Shown here one piece after another: positions 17,417-26,705 of a stretch of 64,000 nucleotides of DNA. The position numbers and the translations under genes were made by a program. The first letter of the stretch is position 1, and every line of letters begins with the position of its first letter. Origin of the DNA: a bacterium HR33 (lineage in GTDB: Bacteria > Gemmatimonadota > Gemmatimonadetes > Gemmatimonadales > GWC2-71-9). The notes below the pieces were generated by a model that searched no databases, had not been told where the DNA came from, and worked only from the letters and a program-made list of their open reading frames with translations. The stretch lies in contig BEIJ01000002.1 in assembly GCA_002923375.1 (NCBI GenBank), positions 62,001 to 126,000 on the forward strand, given 5' to 3'.

Positions 17417-19270
17417 TCAGGGGGTCTCGCCCAGTATCCCCTCCCGGATGGCCTTCGCCTTCGCCGAGGCGTCGGGATCAGGCCCGAAGTAGTACTCCAC
17501 ATTCTCCCCAAAGCGGAGCCTAGCAGTAAGCGTCCGCGTTCTCCCACCACGGCGCACTACCACGGCGAGCGGAGTGCCCTCCGGGCTTCCCCGATATCGG
17601 GCCCTGAATTCCTCCCCAAAACCGGCCCCGGTTACGTTAACGTCTCCGATGCGCACTAGGTAATCTCCGACCTGCACTCCGGCTTCCGCCGCAGACGAAC
17701 CCGGAGATACCGCGGTCACCCTGATCCCGGCCGTGTCCGGAACTGTGAATACACCCAGCTGGGGCATCCTGGTAGTATCGGCCCGGAAAGCGAAGCCGCC
17801 GAGTGGAAAGACCTCCGCGTAGGGCAAGGGTTCCCGGCCGTCTACGTACCGCCGGGCGAACTCGTCGAACGACTTTCCACCCGCCGCACGACTCACCGCG
17901 GCCCAAAAATCGTTCACCGTAAACCCTCGTCCAGACTTGTAAGTCTCCCGGTAGAGCGCCCGCAAAACCAAGTCCAGAGAAGCCCGGTTGTCCGACGCGT
18001 CCCGTATCAGTATGTCGAGCAACAAACCGGCCAGCGAGCCTTTGGGATAGTAGAGGTAACGGGAACCGTCCACCGGATCGATCCAGGTGGATAAAGAAGC
18101 GTCCTCAAGCGAGACTGGCGGTGCGGCTTGAACGCTCTGGATCTTCTCCAGCGTGAGATCGTAAAAAGCGTCCTCGGGCAGCACCCCGCTTCTCACCATG
18201 GCCAGGTCGGCATAGTAATCCGTGATTCCCTCGCTCACCCAGAGCAGCGTGGTGGGCTGCGGGCGGGAATAGTCGTACGGCACCAGCTCCGCCGGCCGGA
18301 GGCGCTTGACGTTCCAGGCATGGAAGATCTCGTGTGCGGTGATGGAGGCCAGCACCGGATTCCCGATGAACCCGGGATGGTATATGCCGACGTGCGAGTT
18401 CTGGTGCTCCAGCGCCGATCCCCCTGGGCTCTGATGGTCGAAAATGATCAGAGTGGTGTAGTCGCTCCACGGAATCTCACCGAAGACCCGTTCCATGACC
18501 GGCACCATGGCGGCGAGTTGCTGCCAAAACGTCCTCCGCGAAGAGCCAGCGAAAACCCCCTCCGGATAAGTGGCCAAGCGGTACCAGATCCCACCGATCA
18601 TGCTGCTGTCCAGATCGATCCGCCCGACGAATACCGGCATGTCCGCCAACTCGTGGAAACTTTCGGCGCGATAGGTGCGCGGCTCTCCGGCGAAAGTCAT
18701 CCCCGTGGCGATCTTCCAGTGTGGCTCGGTGCGTATCGTAACCCGGGCCGAAAAGTCGAGCGACTGCCCTTCGGGGTACAGGAGCACATTGGTCCCATTG
18801 AACAAAACGAAGTCCGGGCGGGACCATGACATGGCATTGTCCAGAGTGTCGGCCCGGTAGGCGAAGCTCACCACTACCGTCCCTGTGCCCTCAGGCCAGA
18901 CTCTCCAGGTATCGAAATCCAGTTTGTCCCACCGGAGTTGCCGTCCGTCGGCCACAGCTTCGAACCGAAGGACGTATCGGGCGAAGTTTCCCATTTCGTA
19001 CGCCCCCGGGGTCCACGCGGGAAGGGATAGCAGAACCGGGTCGGCCCCCCGAGTCCGGAAGGTCATCCTCACACGGATCTCTCGGCTCGCGGCAGTTGCC
19101 GAGTCGAAAGCGATCTCGTAGCGTACATCGGAGATCGGCGCCGAGCGCGCAAGCTGGGAGCTTTGCGCCAAGAGAAGGCTCGCCGGGGCGAGGGGTGGCA
19201 GGCTCACGACTGGCAGGGTGCATAGGGCCACGGTCAGCAGAGCGAATTTTAAAAGAGCGGCAGTTTCCAT
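17417..19270 (-). CDS. M61 family metallopeptidase (glycyl aminopeptidase-like) with PDZ domain, secreted
   Basis: ATG 19270 behind GGAGAACG gives 617 residues with a clear signal peptide (1-35). Residues 40-220 form the N-terminal beta domain of M61 enzymes. The zinc site HEIFHAWNVKRLRP lies near residue 313, followed by WVSEGITDYYADL with the third ligand Glu. A PDZ domain (about 510-595: GIRVTAVSPGSSAAEAGVQV) completes the usual order. It should release N-terminal glycine or other small residues from peptides in the periplasm. The next gene starts on the opposite strand, 147 bp away, so the gap holds two promoters. Confidence 0.93.
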   Translation of the reverse strand: METAALLKFALLTVALCTLPVVSLPPLAPASLLLAQSSQLARSAPISDVRYEIAFDSATAASREIRVRMTFRTRGADPVLLSLPAWTPGAYEMGNFARYVLRFEAVADGRQLRWDKLDFDTWRVWPEGTGTVVVSFAYRADTLDNAMSWSRPDFVLFNGTNVLLYPEGQSLDFSARVTIRTEPHWKIATGMTFAGEPRTYRAESFHELADMPVFVGRIDLDSSMIGGIWYRLATYPEGVFAGSSRRTFWQQLAAMVPVMERVFGEIPWSDYTTLIIFDHQSPGGSALEHQNSHVGIYHPGFIGNPVLASITAHEIFHAWNVKRLRPAELVPYDYSRPQPTTLLWVSEGITDYYADLAMVRSGVLPEDAFYDLTLEKIQSVQAAPPVSLEDASLSTWIDPVDGSRYLYYPKGSLAGLLLDILIRDASDNRASLDLVLRALYRETYKSGRGFTVNDFWAAVSRAAGGKSFDEFARRYVDGREPLPYAEVFPLGGFAFRADTTRMPQLGVFTVPDTAGIRVTAVSPGSSAAEAGVQVGDYLVRIGDVNVTGAGFGEEFRARYRGSPEGTPLAVVVRRGGRTRTLTARLRFGENVEYYFGPDPDASAKAKAIREGILGETP

Positions 19271-19417
19271 AATCGTTCTCCGAACAACGCCATTCGGCGG
19301 GTGCGGTCTCATTGGTTTCTTCTCCGCAGTCGGTCTTTGCTGGTACGGTTGGGATCGCCGGTGGCGCAGGTTAAAGGGCTGCGGCCGCTGGCGCCGAGGG
19401 CGTAGGATAACGCAATC

Positions 19418-20155
19418 GTGGCGATTCGCATAGGCTGCGCCGGCTGGAGCATACCGAGTTCCGCGAAGGCCCGGTTCCCCGCCGAGGGCACTCACCTCGA
19501 GCGTTACGCCGCCGTCTTCAATGCGGTGGAGATCAATTCTTCCTTCTACCGGGAACATCTGGAGGAAACCTACCGCCGCTGGGCGAAATCGGTTCCCTCG
19601 GGCTTCCGGTTCGCGGTGAAGGTACCCCGCTGGATCACTCACGCCAAAGGTTTGTCGGCCTCCGGTGCGGATCTGGAACGGTTCTTGGGCCAAATCCGCG
19701 GCCTAGGCCGCAAATTGGGGGCGGTGCTGGTGCAGCTCCCGCCGCGGCTCGAGTACGACGACAAAGAGGCGGCGGTATTCTTCACCCGACTCCGCGCGCT
19801 TTACCGGGGTATCGTGGCGTGCGAGCCCCGGCATCCCTCGTGGTTCGAGAATCGAGCGGACCACTTGCTCCGGCGGTTTCGCATAGCGCGGGTGGCGGCG
19901 GATCCTGCGGCCCCGGCCGCCGCGGCCGTGCCCGGGGGATGGAAAGGAGCGGTGTATTTCAGACTCCACGGAACCCCAAGGGTGTACTATTCGTCCTATC
20001 CCGAGAGCAAGCTCCGGGAACTCTCCTTGGGGTTGAACGCCTTGCCGATTAGGAGAGATGTTTGGTGTGTTTTCAACAACACCGCAGCCGGCGCTGCGAC
20101 CCTTAACGCCCTGCGCCTGATGGAGCTGCTGCACATTCATCCGGAGGATCGCTAG
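19418..20155 (+). CDS. DUF72 (YecE-like) protein
   Basis: The protein has 245 residues from GTG 19418. The TIM-barrel family signature is clear: [11 protein letters not shown] at the start, [20 protein letters not shown] near residue 42, [13 protein letters not shown] near residue 66 and [12 protein letters not shown] near residue 188. DUF72 proteins are conserved and cytoplasmic; an enzymatic role is suspected but not established. The gene ends one base before the glutamate dehydrogenase start, so the two are translationally coupled. Confidence 0.9.
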   Translation: MAIRIGCAGWSIPSSAKARFPAEGTHLERYAAVFNAVEINSSFYREHLEETYRRWAKSVPSGFRFAVKVPRWITHAKGLSASGADLERFLGQIRGLGRKLGAVLVQLPPRLEYDDKEAAVFFTRLRALYRGIVACEPRHPSWFENRADHLLRRFRIARVAADPAAPAAAAVPGGWKGAVYFRLHGTPRVYYSSYPESKLRELSLGLNALPIRRDVWCVFNNTAAGAATLNALRLMELLHIHPEDR

Positions 20156-20156
20156 C

Positions 20157-21569
20157 ATGTCCAAGTTCAGGTTTTTCGAGCAAGTAAACCGGAGTTTCGA
20201 TCGCGCGGCTAAATTGACCCGCCATCATCCCACCCTCCTCGATCAGATCAAGGCCTGCAACGCGGTGTACTACATCAGCTTTCCGCTCAAGAGAGACGAC
20301 GGGACCATAGAGGTAATCCACGGCTGGAGGGCGGAACATTCCCATCACCGCCTTCCCACCAAAGGAGGGATCCGCTACAGCATGTCCGTGGGAGACGACG
20401 AGATCATGGCCCTGGCGGCGCTCATGACCTACAAGTGCGCCATCGTGGACGTTCCTTTCGGCGGAGCCAAGGGAGGAGTTAGGATCGCCCGGCACAAATA
20501 TTCCGAGGCCGAGATCGAGCGTATCACCAGGCGCTACACGTTCGAACTGGTGAAAAAGCGGTTCATCGGTCCCGGGATCGACGTTCCCGCCCCCGACTTC
20601 GGCACCGGTCCTAAGGAGATGGCTTGGATCGCGGATACTTACATGACGCTTTCCGGCGGCGACATCAACGCCCTGGCCTGTGTCACGGGCAAGCCGGTCA
20701 CCCAGGGAGGGATTCGGGGCCGGGTGGAGGCAACCGGCCGGGGAGTCTTTTTCGGGATCCGGGAGGCGTGCGGCATTGCGGAGGATATTAAGCCTCTGGG
20801 ATTGAGTCCCGGTATCGAAGGAAAACGGGTGGTGGTTCAGGGCCTGGGAAACGTGGGATATCATGCTGCCAAGTTCCTGCAGGAAGGCGGCGCGGTGCTG
20901 GTGGGCCTGGCTGAGTACGAGGGCGCGATTTGGAAGGCGGACGGTTTGGATGTGGATGCTGTCATGGAGCACCGGCGCGAGACCGGCTCGATCCTCAACT
21001 TTCCGGGGGCCACCAATCTGCCCCGCTCCTCTGACATACTGGAGGTGGACTGCGATATCCTGGTACCCGCCGCTCTGGAAAACCAGATCACCGGCGAGAA
21101 CGCTTCCCGGGTGAAGGCGAAGATAGTGGCCGAGGCGGCAAACGGCCCGACTACTTCGGAAGCCGAAGCTGTGCTCAAACAAAAAGGTGTGATGATCATC
21201 CCGGATGTTTATCTCAACGCGGGAGGCGTTACGGTCTCCTATTTCGAGTGGCTGAAAAACCTGTCTCACGTCCGTTTCGGGAGGATGGAGAAACGCTTCG
21301 AGGAAGGGGCCCACCGGAGGCTGCTCCAGGTGGTGCAGCGGGTCACGGGCAAGGAGTTTTCCGAGGCCGACGTGCTGGCTTCCACCCGCGGAGCCACCGA
21401 AGAGGATATCGTGAACTCGGGTTTGGAAGACACGATGATCGCAGCTTATCACCAGATCCGCGATACCCGCCTCAGGCTCGGCTCATCGATAGATCTGCGA
21501 ACCGCTGCTTTCGTAGTGGCGATAGACAAAGTCGCCGTGTCCTACGAGGAGCTGGGAATCTTCCCGTGA
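20157..21569 (+). CDS. gdhA: Glu/Leu/Phe/Val dehydrogenase (glutamate dehydrogenase)
   Basis: The protein has 470 residues from ATG 20157. The substrate-binding region has [12 protein letters not shown] and [15 protein letters not shown] with the catalytic Lys. The nucleotide domain contains [18 protein letters not shown]. The C-terminal [19 protein letters not shown] is typical of the hexameric amino-acid dehydrogenases. It interconverts glutamate and 2-oxoglutarate plus ammonia; specificity for NAD or NADP is not clear. It is longer than the usual 415-450 residues, mostly by C-terminal extension. It is coupled to the DUF72 gene and ended by a hairpin at 21577-21612. Confidence 0.92.
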   Translation: MSKFRFFEQVNRSFDRAAKLTRHHPTLLDQIKACNAVYYISFPLKRDDGTIEVIHGWRAEHSHHRLPTKGGIRYSMSVGDDEIMALAALMTYKCAIVDVPFGGAKGGVRIARHKYSEAEIERITRRYTFELVKKRFIGPGIDVPAPDFGTGPKEMAWIADTYMTLSGGDINALACVTGKPVTQGGIRGRVEATGRGVFFGIREACGIAEDIKPLGLSPGIEGKRVVVQGLGNVGYHAAKFLQEGGAVLVGLAEYEGAIWKADGLDVDAVMEHRRETGSILNFPGATNLPRSSDILEVDCDILVPAALENQITGENASRVKAKIVAEAANGPTTSEAEAVLKQKGVMIIPDVYLNAGGVTVSYFEWLKNLSHVRFGRMEKRFEEGAHRRLLQVVQRVTGKEFSEADVLASTRGATEEDIVNSGLEDTMIAAYHQIRDTRLRLGSSIDLRTAAFVVAIDKVAVSYEELGIFP

Positions 21570-21576
21570 CGGAACG

Positions 21577-21612
21577 GACCGGCGGCGATGGCGCCTGCGG
21601 TCCCGCCTTTTG
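21577..21612 (+). terminator. Probable intrinsic terminator after gdhA
   Basis: GGACCG (21577-21582) pairs with CGGTCC (21599-21604). The loop can form a further GC-rich stem, and TTTT follows at 21609-21612. It lies between convergent genes. Confidence 0.5.
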
Positions 21613-21624
21613 TGAGGATCACTC

Positions 21625-22617
21625 TCAAGGGGACCGCCCGCGGGCCAGCTCGCGCATTCGAGCGGCGCGCTTGCCGGCTCCGATGCGTTCGTAAGCCCCA
21701 GCGGATCGGGCCCAGGCCGCCAGCGCTTCCTCCCTGCGCCCCAGCTCGGCCAGCAGATCGCCCCGCGCCCCTTCCACCTCGGCCAGAGACCACGTGTGTC
21801 CCAACTTCTCGGCCAAGGCGAGCGCCCGATCCAGAAGCTCCTGCGCCGCTGTGCGATTGCCGGCGCGCCGCTCCAACTCGCCCAAAATCCGCAAACCTTC
21901 TATCTCCGCCAGGGGATCTTCCTCGGCTCGGGCAGTCTCCAGGCCTTTCAGCACTTGGGTCCTCCCCAGCGCCGTGTCTCCCGACAAGGCCAGCGCTTCA
22001 CCCCGCATGATGAGAGCCTGCGCCGAAAGCCGCGGGCTGGGTATCTGCTCCGCTATCTCCAAGGCGCGCTCGGCGGCCTCCCGGCTTTCCTCCACACGAT
22101 TCAACTCGCGCGATACAATCCCCAGGTTGATCCAGGTTTCCGCCACGCCGTGCCTCATGCCTACACGCTCGAACAGAGCTTGGGCTAGACGATAGAACGC
22201 CTGCGCTCTGCGGTGTTGGCCCCGGTAAAACGCCACGTTGCCCAAGTTGTTGGCGCAGCGCGCCAGCATGAGATCGTCTCCCAAGCGTTCGGCCAGAGAC
22301 AGGGCCCGGCTGAAACCGGCTTCCGCTTCGTCCAGCTCTCCCATGGCGAAGGCGCCTGCGGCAGCTACGTTTTCGGCTCGCATCTCGCCGTCTATGTCAC
22401 CTTGTGCGCGGTAGGCGTCCCGAGCTTGGAGCGCGGCCACTCTGCTGGGCTGAAAATCCCCCAGCCGCCAGCGCGCCATGGCGGCAAGCAGGTGCCACTC
22501 GGCCGATCGCCGCACCTCCGCCGGCTGGCGGGATAGGGCCTCCCAGGCGTCCCTGAACCGGCCCGCTCGGACAGCCCGGCGCGCGTCCCTCAAGGGATCT
22601 TCAATCGCGATCGTCAT
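21625..22617 (-). CDS. Tetratricopeptide-repeat protein coupled to sigma54 regulator
   Basis: The protein has 330 residues and no signal peptide. From residue 75 to the end it is built of about six TPR units, such as ARCANNLGNVAFYRGQHRRA and AETWINLGIVSRELNRVEES. Its ATG (22617) lies inside the end of the upstream regulator gene, with a 17-bp overlap, which implies coupled translation and a joint role. A TPR scaffold could bind the regulator or a signal protein; no direct evidence is in the sequence. Confidence 0.85.
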   Translation of the reverse strand: MTIAIEDPLRDARRAVRAGRFRDAWEALSRQPAEVRRSAEWHLLAAMARWRLGDFQPSRVAALQARDAYRAQGDIDGEMRAENVAAAGAFAMGELDEAEAGFSRALSLAERLGDDLMLARCANNLGNVAFYRGQHRRAQAFYRLAQALFERVGMRHGVAETWINLGIVSRELNRVEESREAAERALEIAEQIPSPRLSAQALIMRGEALALSGDTALGRTQVLKGLETARAEEDPLAEIEGLRILGELERRAGNRTAAQELLDRALALAEKLGHTWSLAEVEGARGDLLAELGRREEALAAWARSAGAYERIGAGKRAARMRELARGRSP

Positions 22618-23941
22618 CGCTCGCCAAAATCCTCAAGAGCCGCTGCCGAGAGATGCCCAGCTCCCGCGCAGCGGCGCTCTTGTTTCCGCCGTGACGGTCC
22701 ACAGCAGCTTGCACGGCCTGCCTGATGATCTCATCGAGCGTGAGGCCGCCCGGTGCTGTGACAGCCGCATTCCCCCGCACACTCCCGGCAGCGGCGGGAG
22801 CCAGTTCCTTGGGGTCCAAAGTTCCCGGTTCGGAAAGCAACAGCGCTCGCTCTATAGCGTGCCGCAACTCTCGCACGTTACCCGGCCAAGAGTGCGCTCT
22901 CAAAGCGGCGCGGACCTCGGGAGAAAGGGCGGGCTCGGGGAGTCCGTACCGCCGGGCGAGGGATCGAGCGAACGCTTCCGCCAGAAGTTCTACGTCGTCG
23001 CCCCGCTCTCTGAGAGGAGGAAGCGACAGAGTGATGACGTTGAGGCGATAGTAGAGATCTTCGCGAAACTCTCCCCGCTGCACCGCCGCGGCCAGGTCCA
23101 CGTGGGTGGCGGCGATGATCCGCACGTCCACCGCGCGGCTTTCGGTGCCACCCACTCGGCGAATCCGTTTTTCTTCGATGACCCGCAGTAGCTTGCCCTG
23201 AAGAGGAAGCGGCAGGTGCCCGATCTCGTCCAGAAAAAGAGTTCCTCCGTCGGCCTCTTCCATCAGGCCGGGCTTGGCCTGGTAGGCGTCGGTAAAAGCT
23301 CCCCGCTCGTGGCCGAAGAGTTCGCTCTCCAGCAAGTTGGCCGGGATGGCGGCGCAGTTGACCGTCACGAACGGTCCCGCAGCCCTGGGCCCGCCGTCGT
23401 GGAGCGCCCGGGCCAAGAGCTCCTTCCCGGTACCGGTTTCCCCGGTGATGAGGACCGTGACGTCGCCCCGCGGCAGAATCCGGCGCGCTTTTTCCAAGGT
23501 CGCTATCAGTGCCGGGCTGCTGCCTATGAGCTCCGCAAAGGGATCCTGGGGGCGCAACGTTTCGCCCGAGCGGCGAATCCTCTCCCGGGCGTTGTCCACC
23601 CTCCCTTGGATGGTGCGGCGGAGCAAATGGAGATCCCCGGGCAGCGCGAAGTAGTCTGCTGCACCCCGGCGTACCGCTTCGGCTGCAAACCGGTGAGACT
23701 CGCGGGCTCCCACTACGTAAAACGGGGCCCAATTGGGTAGCCGGATCACGGGGAGCACGTCCAGAGCCCGGTCTTCCTCTCCTCCCGCGGCGACGATCAC
23801 GGCCACCACTTCCGGGCCCGCAGCCTCCGCGACCCGGGAAACGAACCGCAGCTCGGCCTCCAGCTCGGAAGCCAGATCCGACCAGAGACTCTGGAAGGAA
23901 TCCGACAGCGAGAGGACAGCCAGGACAGGGCGATCAGCCAT
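22601..23941 (-). CDS. Sigma54-dependent transcriptional activator (NtrC type) with degenerate receiver
   Basis: The protein has 446 residues. Residues 1-125 resemble a receiver domain but lack the usual acidic pocket and phospho-acceptor Asp (AVIVAAGGEED at that place), so it is a pseudo-receiver. The AAA+ core (about 135-370) has Walker A GETGTGKE, GAFTDA in place of GAFTGA, Walker B GGTLFLDEIG and the arginine-finger region. The C terminus is a Fis-type HTH (GGNKSAAARELGISRQRLLR). The Asp in the sigma54-contact loop is a known functional variant in large families. Input is therefore likely not phosphorylation but a binding partner, perhaps the TPR protein. Confidence 0.92.
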   Translation of the reverse strand: MADRPVLAVLSLSDSFQSLWSDLASELEAELRFVSRVAEAAGPEVVAVIVAAGGEEDRALDVLPVIRLPNWAPFYVVGARESHRFAAEAVRRGAADYFALPGDLHLLRRTIQGRVDNARERIRRSGETLRPQDPFAELIGSSPALIATLEKARRILPRGDVTVLITGETGTGKELLARALHDGGPRAAGPFVTVNCAAIPANLLESELFGHERGAFTDAYQAKPGLMEEADGGTLFLDEIGHLPLPLQGKLLRVIEEKRIRRVGGTESRAVDVRIIAATHVDLAAAVQRGEFREDLYYRLNVITLSLPPLRERGDDVELLAEAFARSLARRYGLPEPALSPEVRAALRAHSWPGNVRELRHAIERALLLSEPGTLDPKELAPAAAGSVRGNAAVTAPGGLTLDEIIRQAVQAAVDRHGGNKSAAARELGISRQRLLRILASDDDRD

Positions 23942-23955
23942 TGCTCACCCCGCCC

Positions 23956-24711
23956 TCAACTCCCGCGCCTGCCGTCTCCGTCGCGATCTTCGAACGCCTC
24001 CATGGAGCGCTGAATGTTGTTCTTTATCAAGCTCTCGTTCGGTTGCCCCTTGTTCCCGGTTGCAGGATCCAAGAGTTTGCCGTCCGGACCTTTGAACCAA
24101 TCCGCCAGCGACACGAAAATCGTCACGTTGGTGCCGGAGACGCCTTCTCCGATCACCAGCGGAGGCACCAGGTCCAGCTCCTGATCCACGTTGAGATCGG
24201 TTTCGAACACGAAGGCCTGGCCGTTGAACGTCCCCTGCACCCGGATGCTTTTGTCTATAAAGTCCGGATGCTGCTGCCTGAAAACTGCATCCGCGGGATC
24301 GTCGTCGCTGACCTTGTGGATCTCGAACTCCACCTCCACGTAGGTTCCCTGGGGCAAGTCCACCTGGAAACGCTGTACCGCACCGGGAGTAAGCGGTAGA
24401 TCCACCAAAACAGGGCCCAGCTCCACGTCCTCGCACGCGGCGGGATTGGCGTCGCAGTTTCCGGCCTCTTGCCGCTCGAATTCGATCTCGCGAAGCACGA
24501 TCTCCGCCTTGGTGATGACCAGAACGTTGGTGCCGTCCCTGATCGTGTCGCTTGCCGGGGTCGAACCGTCGAGACCGGCCGCCGCGGGCGGGCTGGCCGA
24601 CGAGCTCCGGGTGGCGAAGGAGACCTGGACGTTGCTTCCCAAAGGTCCCGCCCCGTTTTCGCAGGCCAGCAGTAACAGAATCGCGATGGTCCATCCTGCT
24701 TTGAACTTCAT
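23956..24711 (-). CDS. Lipoprotein of unknown family, tandem copy B
   Basis: ATG 24711 follows GAGGAAGCT and gives 251 residues. The lipobox is LLLAC near residue 16. The mature protein is beta-rich, with VLVITKAEIVLREIEFER near residue 70, HPDFIDKSIRVQGTFNGQAF and LNVDQELDLVPPLV. The C terminus ends EAFEDRDGDGRR, an Asp-rich stretch like a calcium loop. It is a clear paralogue of the next gene upstream (24824-25606), with colinear motifs throughout. I recognise no named domain. It is probably surface or periplasmic. Confidence 0.8.
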   Translation of the reverse strand: MKFKAGWTIAILLLLACENGAGPLGSNVQVSFATRSSSASPPAAAGLDGSTPASDTIRDGTNVLVITKAEIVLREIEFERQEAGNCDANPAACEDVELGPVLVDLPLTPGAVQRFQVDLPQGTYVEVEFEIHKVSDDDPADAVFRQQHPDFIDKSIRVQGTFNGQAFVFETDLNVDQELDLVPPLVIGEGVSGTNVTIFVSLADWFKGPDGKLLDPATGNKGQPNESLIKNNIQRSMEAFEDRDGDGRRGS

Positions 24712-24742
24712 AGCTTCCTCTCGCTGATAGCTTCCTCTCGCT
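24710..24742 (-). repeat. 17-bp tandem repeat duplicating the ribosome-binding site
   Basis: On the minus strand AGCGAGAGGAAGCTAT occurs twice with a 17-bp period. One copy ends in the real ATG, the other in ATC. It duplicates the ribosome site and start region of the 23956-24711 gene. Confidence 0.85.
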
Positions 24743-24757
24743 CGCCGGTTTAGGGTT

Positions 24758-24783
24758 GGGCGCACCGCGGGTGCGATGCGCCC
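24758..24783 (-). terminator. GC-rich hairpin between tandem lipoprotein genes
   Basis: GGGCGCA and TGCGCCC form a 7-bp stem around a GC-rich interior. No T-run follows on the minus strand, so it may attenuate transcription or protect mRNA rather than terminate. Confidence 0.35.
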
Positions 24784-24823
24784 AATTTACCGAGCTGCTC
24801 CCCGAGTGTCACAGCCTTCACTC

Positions 24824-25606
24824 TCAATCCCGCTCGTCGCCCTCGTCACCGTCCTTGTCACGATCCTCGAAGGCCTTTATAGAGCGCTTGATGTTCTCCT
24901 TTACCAAATTCTCGTTCGGTCCGCCTTTGTTGGCGGTCGCCGGGTTCACCAGCGTGCCATCGGGCGCGCGGAACCATTGGCGGAGGTCCACCCTAATCGT
25001 CAGGTTGGTGGTCGTAGTGGTGTCCGCGATCACCAGCGGCGGCACCAGGTCCAACTCTTGTTCCACGTTGAGATCGGTCTCGTAAGTGAACGCCGTACCG
25101 TTGAATGTACCCTGCACCCGGATGCTCTTGCCGATGAAGTCGGGATGCGCTTGCCGGAAGGCGGCGTCTTCCGGATCGTCGTTGGAGACCTTATGAATGT
25201 CGAACTCGACTTCCACGTAGACGCCGGGCGGTACGTCCACCTCGACCTGGGGCACCGCCCCCGGACCCAACGGGAGATCGATCAACACCGGGCCGGTTTC
25301 GAAATCCTCGCACCCGGCGGGTTCGGGTTCCACGTCGCAGTCCGCTACTTCCTGCCGCTCCAGCTCGATTTCCCTCAGCACCAGCTGAGCCCGGGTAATG
25401 ATAAGGGTGTTGGCTCCGTCGCTTATAGTATCGCTCGCCGGGCTCGAGAATCCCTCATATGCCGGCGCCGAGGCGGCGGTTTGGGATGGAACTCTGGTGG
25501 CGAACGAAAGCGAGACTCTGGGTGCGGTTCCGGGCCCGGTCCCGTCGCTGCATCCCAAGAAAGCCAAGGGCAGCAGTCCTAGCGCGTAAGGCTTGATCTT
25601 GAACAT
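24824..25606 (-). CDS. Lipoprotein of unknown family, tandem copy A
   Basis: ATG 25606 behind GGAGGAGGAAAG gives 260 residues. The lipobox is LAFLGC near residue 19. The body aligns with copy B: LIITRAQLVLREIELERQE, HPDFIGKSIRVQGTFNGTAF and LNVEQELDLVPPLV. The C-terminal KAFEDRDKDGDEGDERD is even more acidic and could bind calcium. The two genes likely arose by duplication and are transcribed together, with a hairpin between them. The function is unknown. Confidence 0.82.
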   Translation of the reverse strand: MFKIKPYALGLLPLAFLGCSDGTGPGTAPRVSLSFATRVPSQTAASAPAYEGFSSPASDTISDGANTLIITRAQLVLREIELERQEVADCDVEPEPAGCEDFETGPVLIDLPLGPGAVPQVEVDVPPGVYVEVEFDIHKVSNDDPEDAAFRQAHPDFIGKSIRVQGTFNGTAFTYETDLNVEQELDLVPPLVIADTTTTTNLTIRVDLRQWFRAPDGTLVNPATANKGGPNENLVKENIKRSIKAFEDRDKDGDEGDERD

Positions 25607-25825
25607 CTTTCCTCCTCCGGATTTCGAGGTCTTTCGGCGCCGGCACCGTACCGGCGCTCTTCGGCGTGCTGAGATCGCAAGGGCTGTGCCCCGGAGGTGC
25701 GATTCTGCGGAGCGGTCCATCTGGTTGCGCCGCAACAAGATCGGCGCGTGTGATCGGAATCACTCCTAGCATCGGCTGGTGTGTAGCGAGACAGGGCGTT
25801 GCGGATCGTAACAAGGAGATAGAGC

Positions 25826-26632
25826 GTGGCGAGACTCAAGCTGGCCGTCTGTCAGGCCCCGGCCGAAATGCACGCGGGCGATCGGGGCTGGCGTAAATTG
25901 GTGGCGCGCGTCCGAGCGCTGAGGCCGGACGTGCTGCTGTTGAACGAGATGCCCTTTGGGCCCTGGTTGGCGTCTTCCCCGAGCTGCGATCTTGCAGCGC
26001 TGCAACAGTCTCACGCCTTTCACCGCGAGGGGGTGGCGCGGCTCGCGGATTTCGAGGTGCCCGTAGTGTTGGGTAGCAGGGCGACTCGGGAGAACGGCCG
26101 CAGTGTGAACCAAGGCTTCCTTTGGACGCCGGAACAGGGAGTGACGGCGCTCCACACCAAGCAGTTCTTTCCCGACGAGCCCGGTTACTATGAGGCGCGA
26201 TGGTACGAGCGGGGCGAAACCAGATTTGTGGTGGGCGAGGCCAACGGCTTGCGGGTGGGTTTCCTCATATGCACCGATGTGTGGTTTACGGAATGGGCGC
26301 GCTACTATGGGCGCCGGGGCGTGCATCTCATAGCCGTGCCGCGGGCTACGCCGCGGCCTTCGCTGGATCGCTGGAAGATCGGTATAGCGGCGGCGGCGCT
26401 GGTGTCGGGCTGTTACGTGGCGAGTTCCAACCGGGCGGGTCGCGGCAGTTCGGGGCAGCTTTTCGGCGGCCGGGGCTGGATTGTGGATCCAAGCGGCCGC
26501 TTTTTGGCGGAGACCTCTTCGCGGGAGCCCGTGGCTGCGGCGTTCATCGACTTGGATCTAGCCGAGGAGTCCAAGAAAGAGTATCCCCGGTACGTGAGCG
26601 ATCCTTTTCGCGAGGCCGGCCCGCCGGGTTGA
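25826..26632 (+). CDS. Carbon-nitrogen hydrolase (nitrilase superfamily)
   Basis: The protein has 268 residues from GTG 25826 behind AAGGAG. The catalytic triad is intact: Glu41 in LLNEMPFG, Lys112 in LHTKQFFP and Cys149 in FLICTDVWF. The family's second Glu region is also present around EARWYERGE. The enzyme hydrolyses a non-peptide C-N bond, an amide, N-carbamoyl or nitrile group; the closest motifs (N-carbamoylputrescine or amidase branches) do not settle the substrate. It is cytoplasmic. A 219-bp gap to the divergent lipoprotein gene holds the promoters. Confidence 0.9.
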   Translation: MARLKLAVCQAPAEMHAGDRGWRKLVARVRALRPDVLLLNEMPFGPWLASSPSCDLAALQQSHAFHREGVARLADFEVPVVLGSRATRENGRSVNQGFLWTPEQGVTALHTKQFFPDEPGYYEARWYERGETRFVVGEANGLRVGFLICTDVWFTEWARYYGRRGVHLIAVPRATPRPSLDRWKIGIAAAALVSGCYVASSNRAGRGSSGQLFGGRGWIVDPSGRFLAETSSREPVAAAFIDLDLAEESKKEYPRYVSDPFREAGPPG

Positions 26633-26705
26633 GACTCCGGGGATTCGCGTGCATACTCAACTCCTGCTGTCCTTCAAGGTCTCGAAGTCTGCAAGGAGGC
26701 TGGTT

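Noticed and set aside
22601-23941. GAFTDA instead of GAFTGA as a sign of a broken sigma54 activator
   Set aside because: The Asp variant is widespread in active families and all other AAA+ motifs are intact.
24758-24783. Hairpin between lipoprotein genes as a full intrinsic terminator
   Set aside because: No T-run follows in the direction of transcription; listed only with low confidence.
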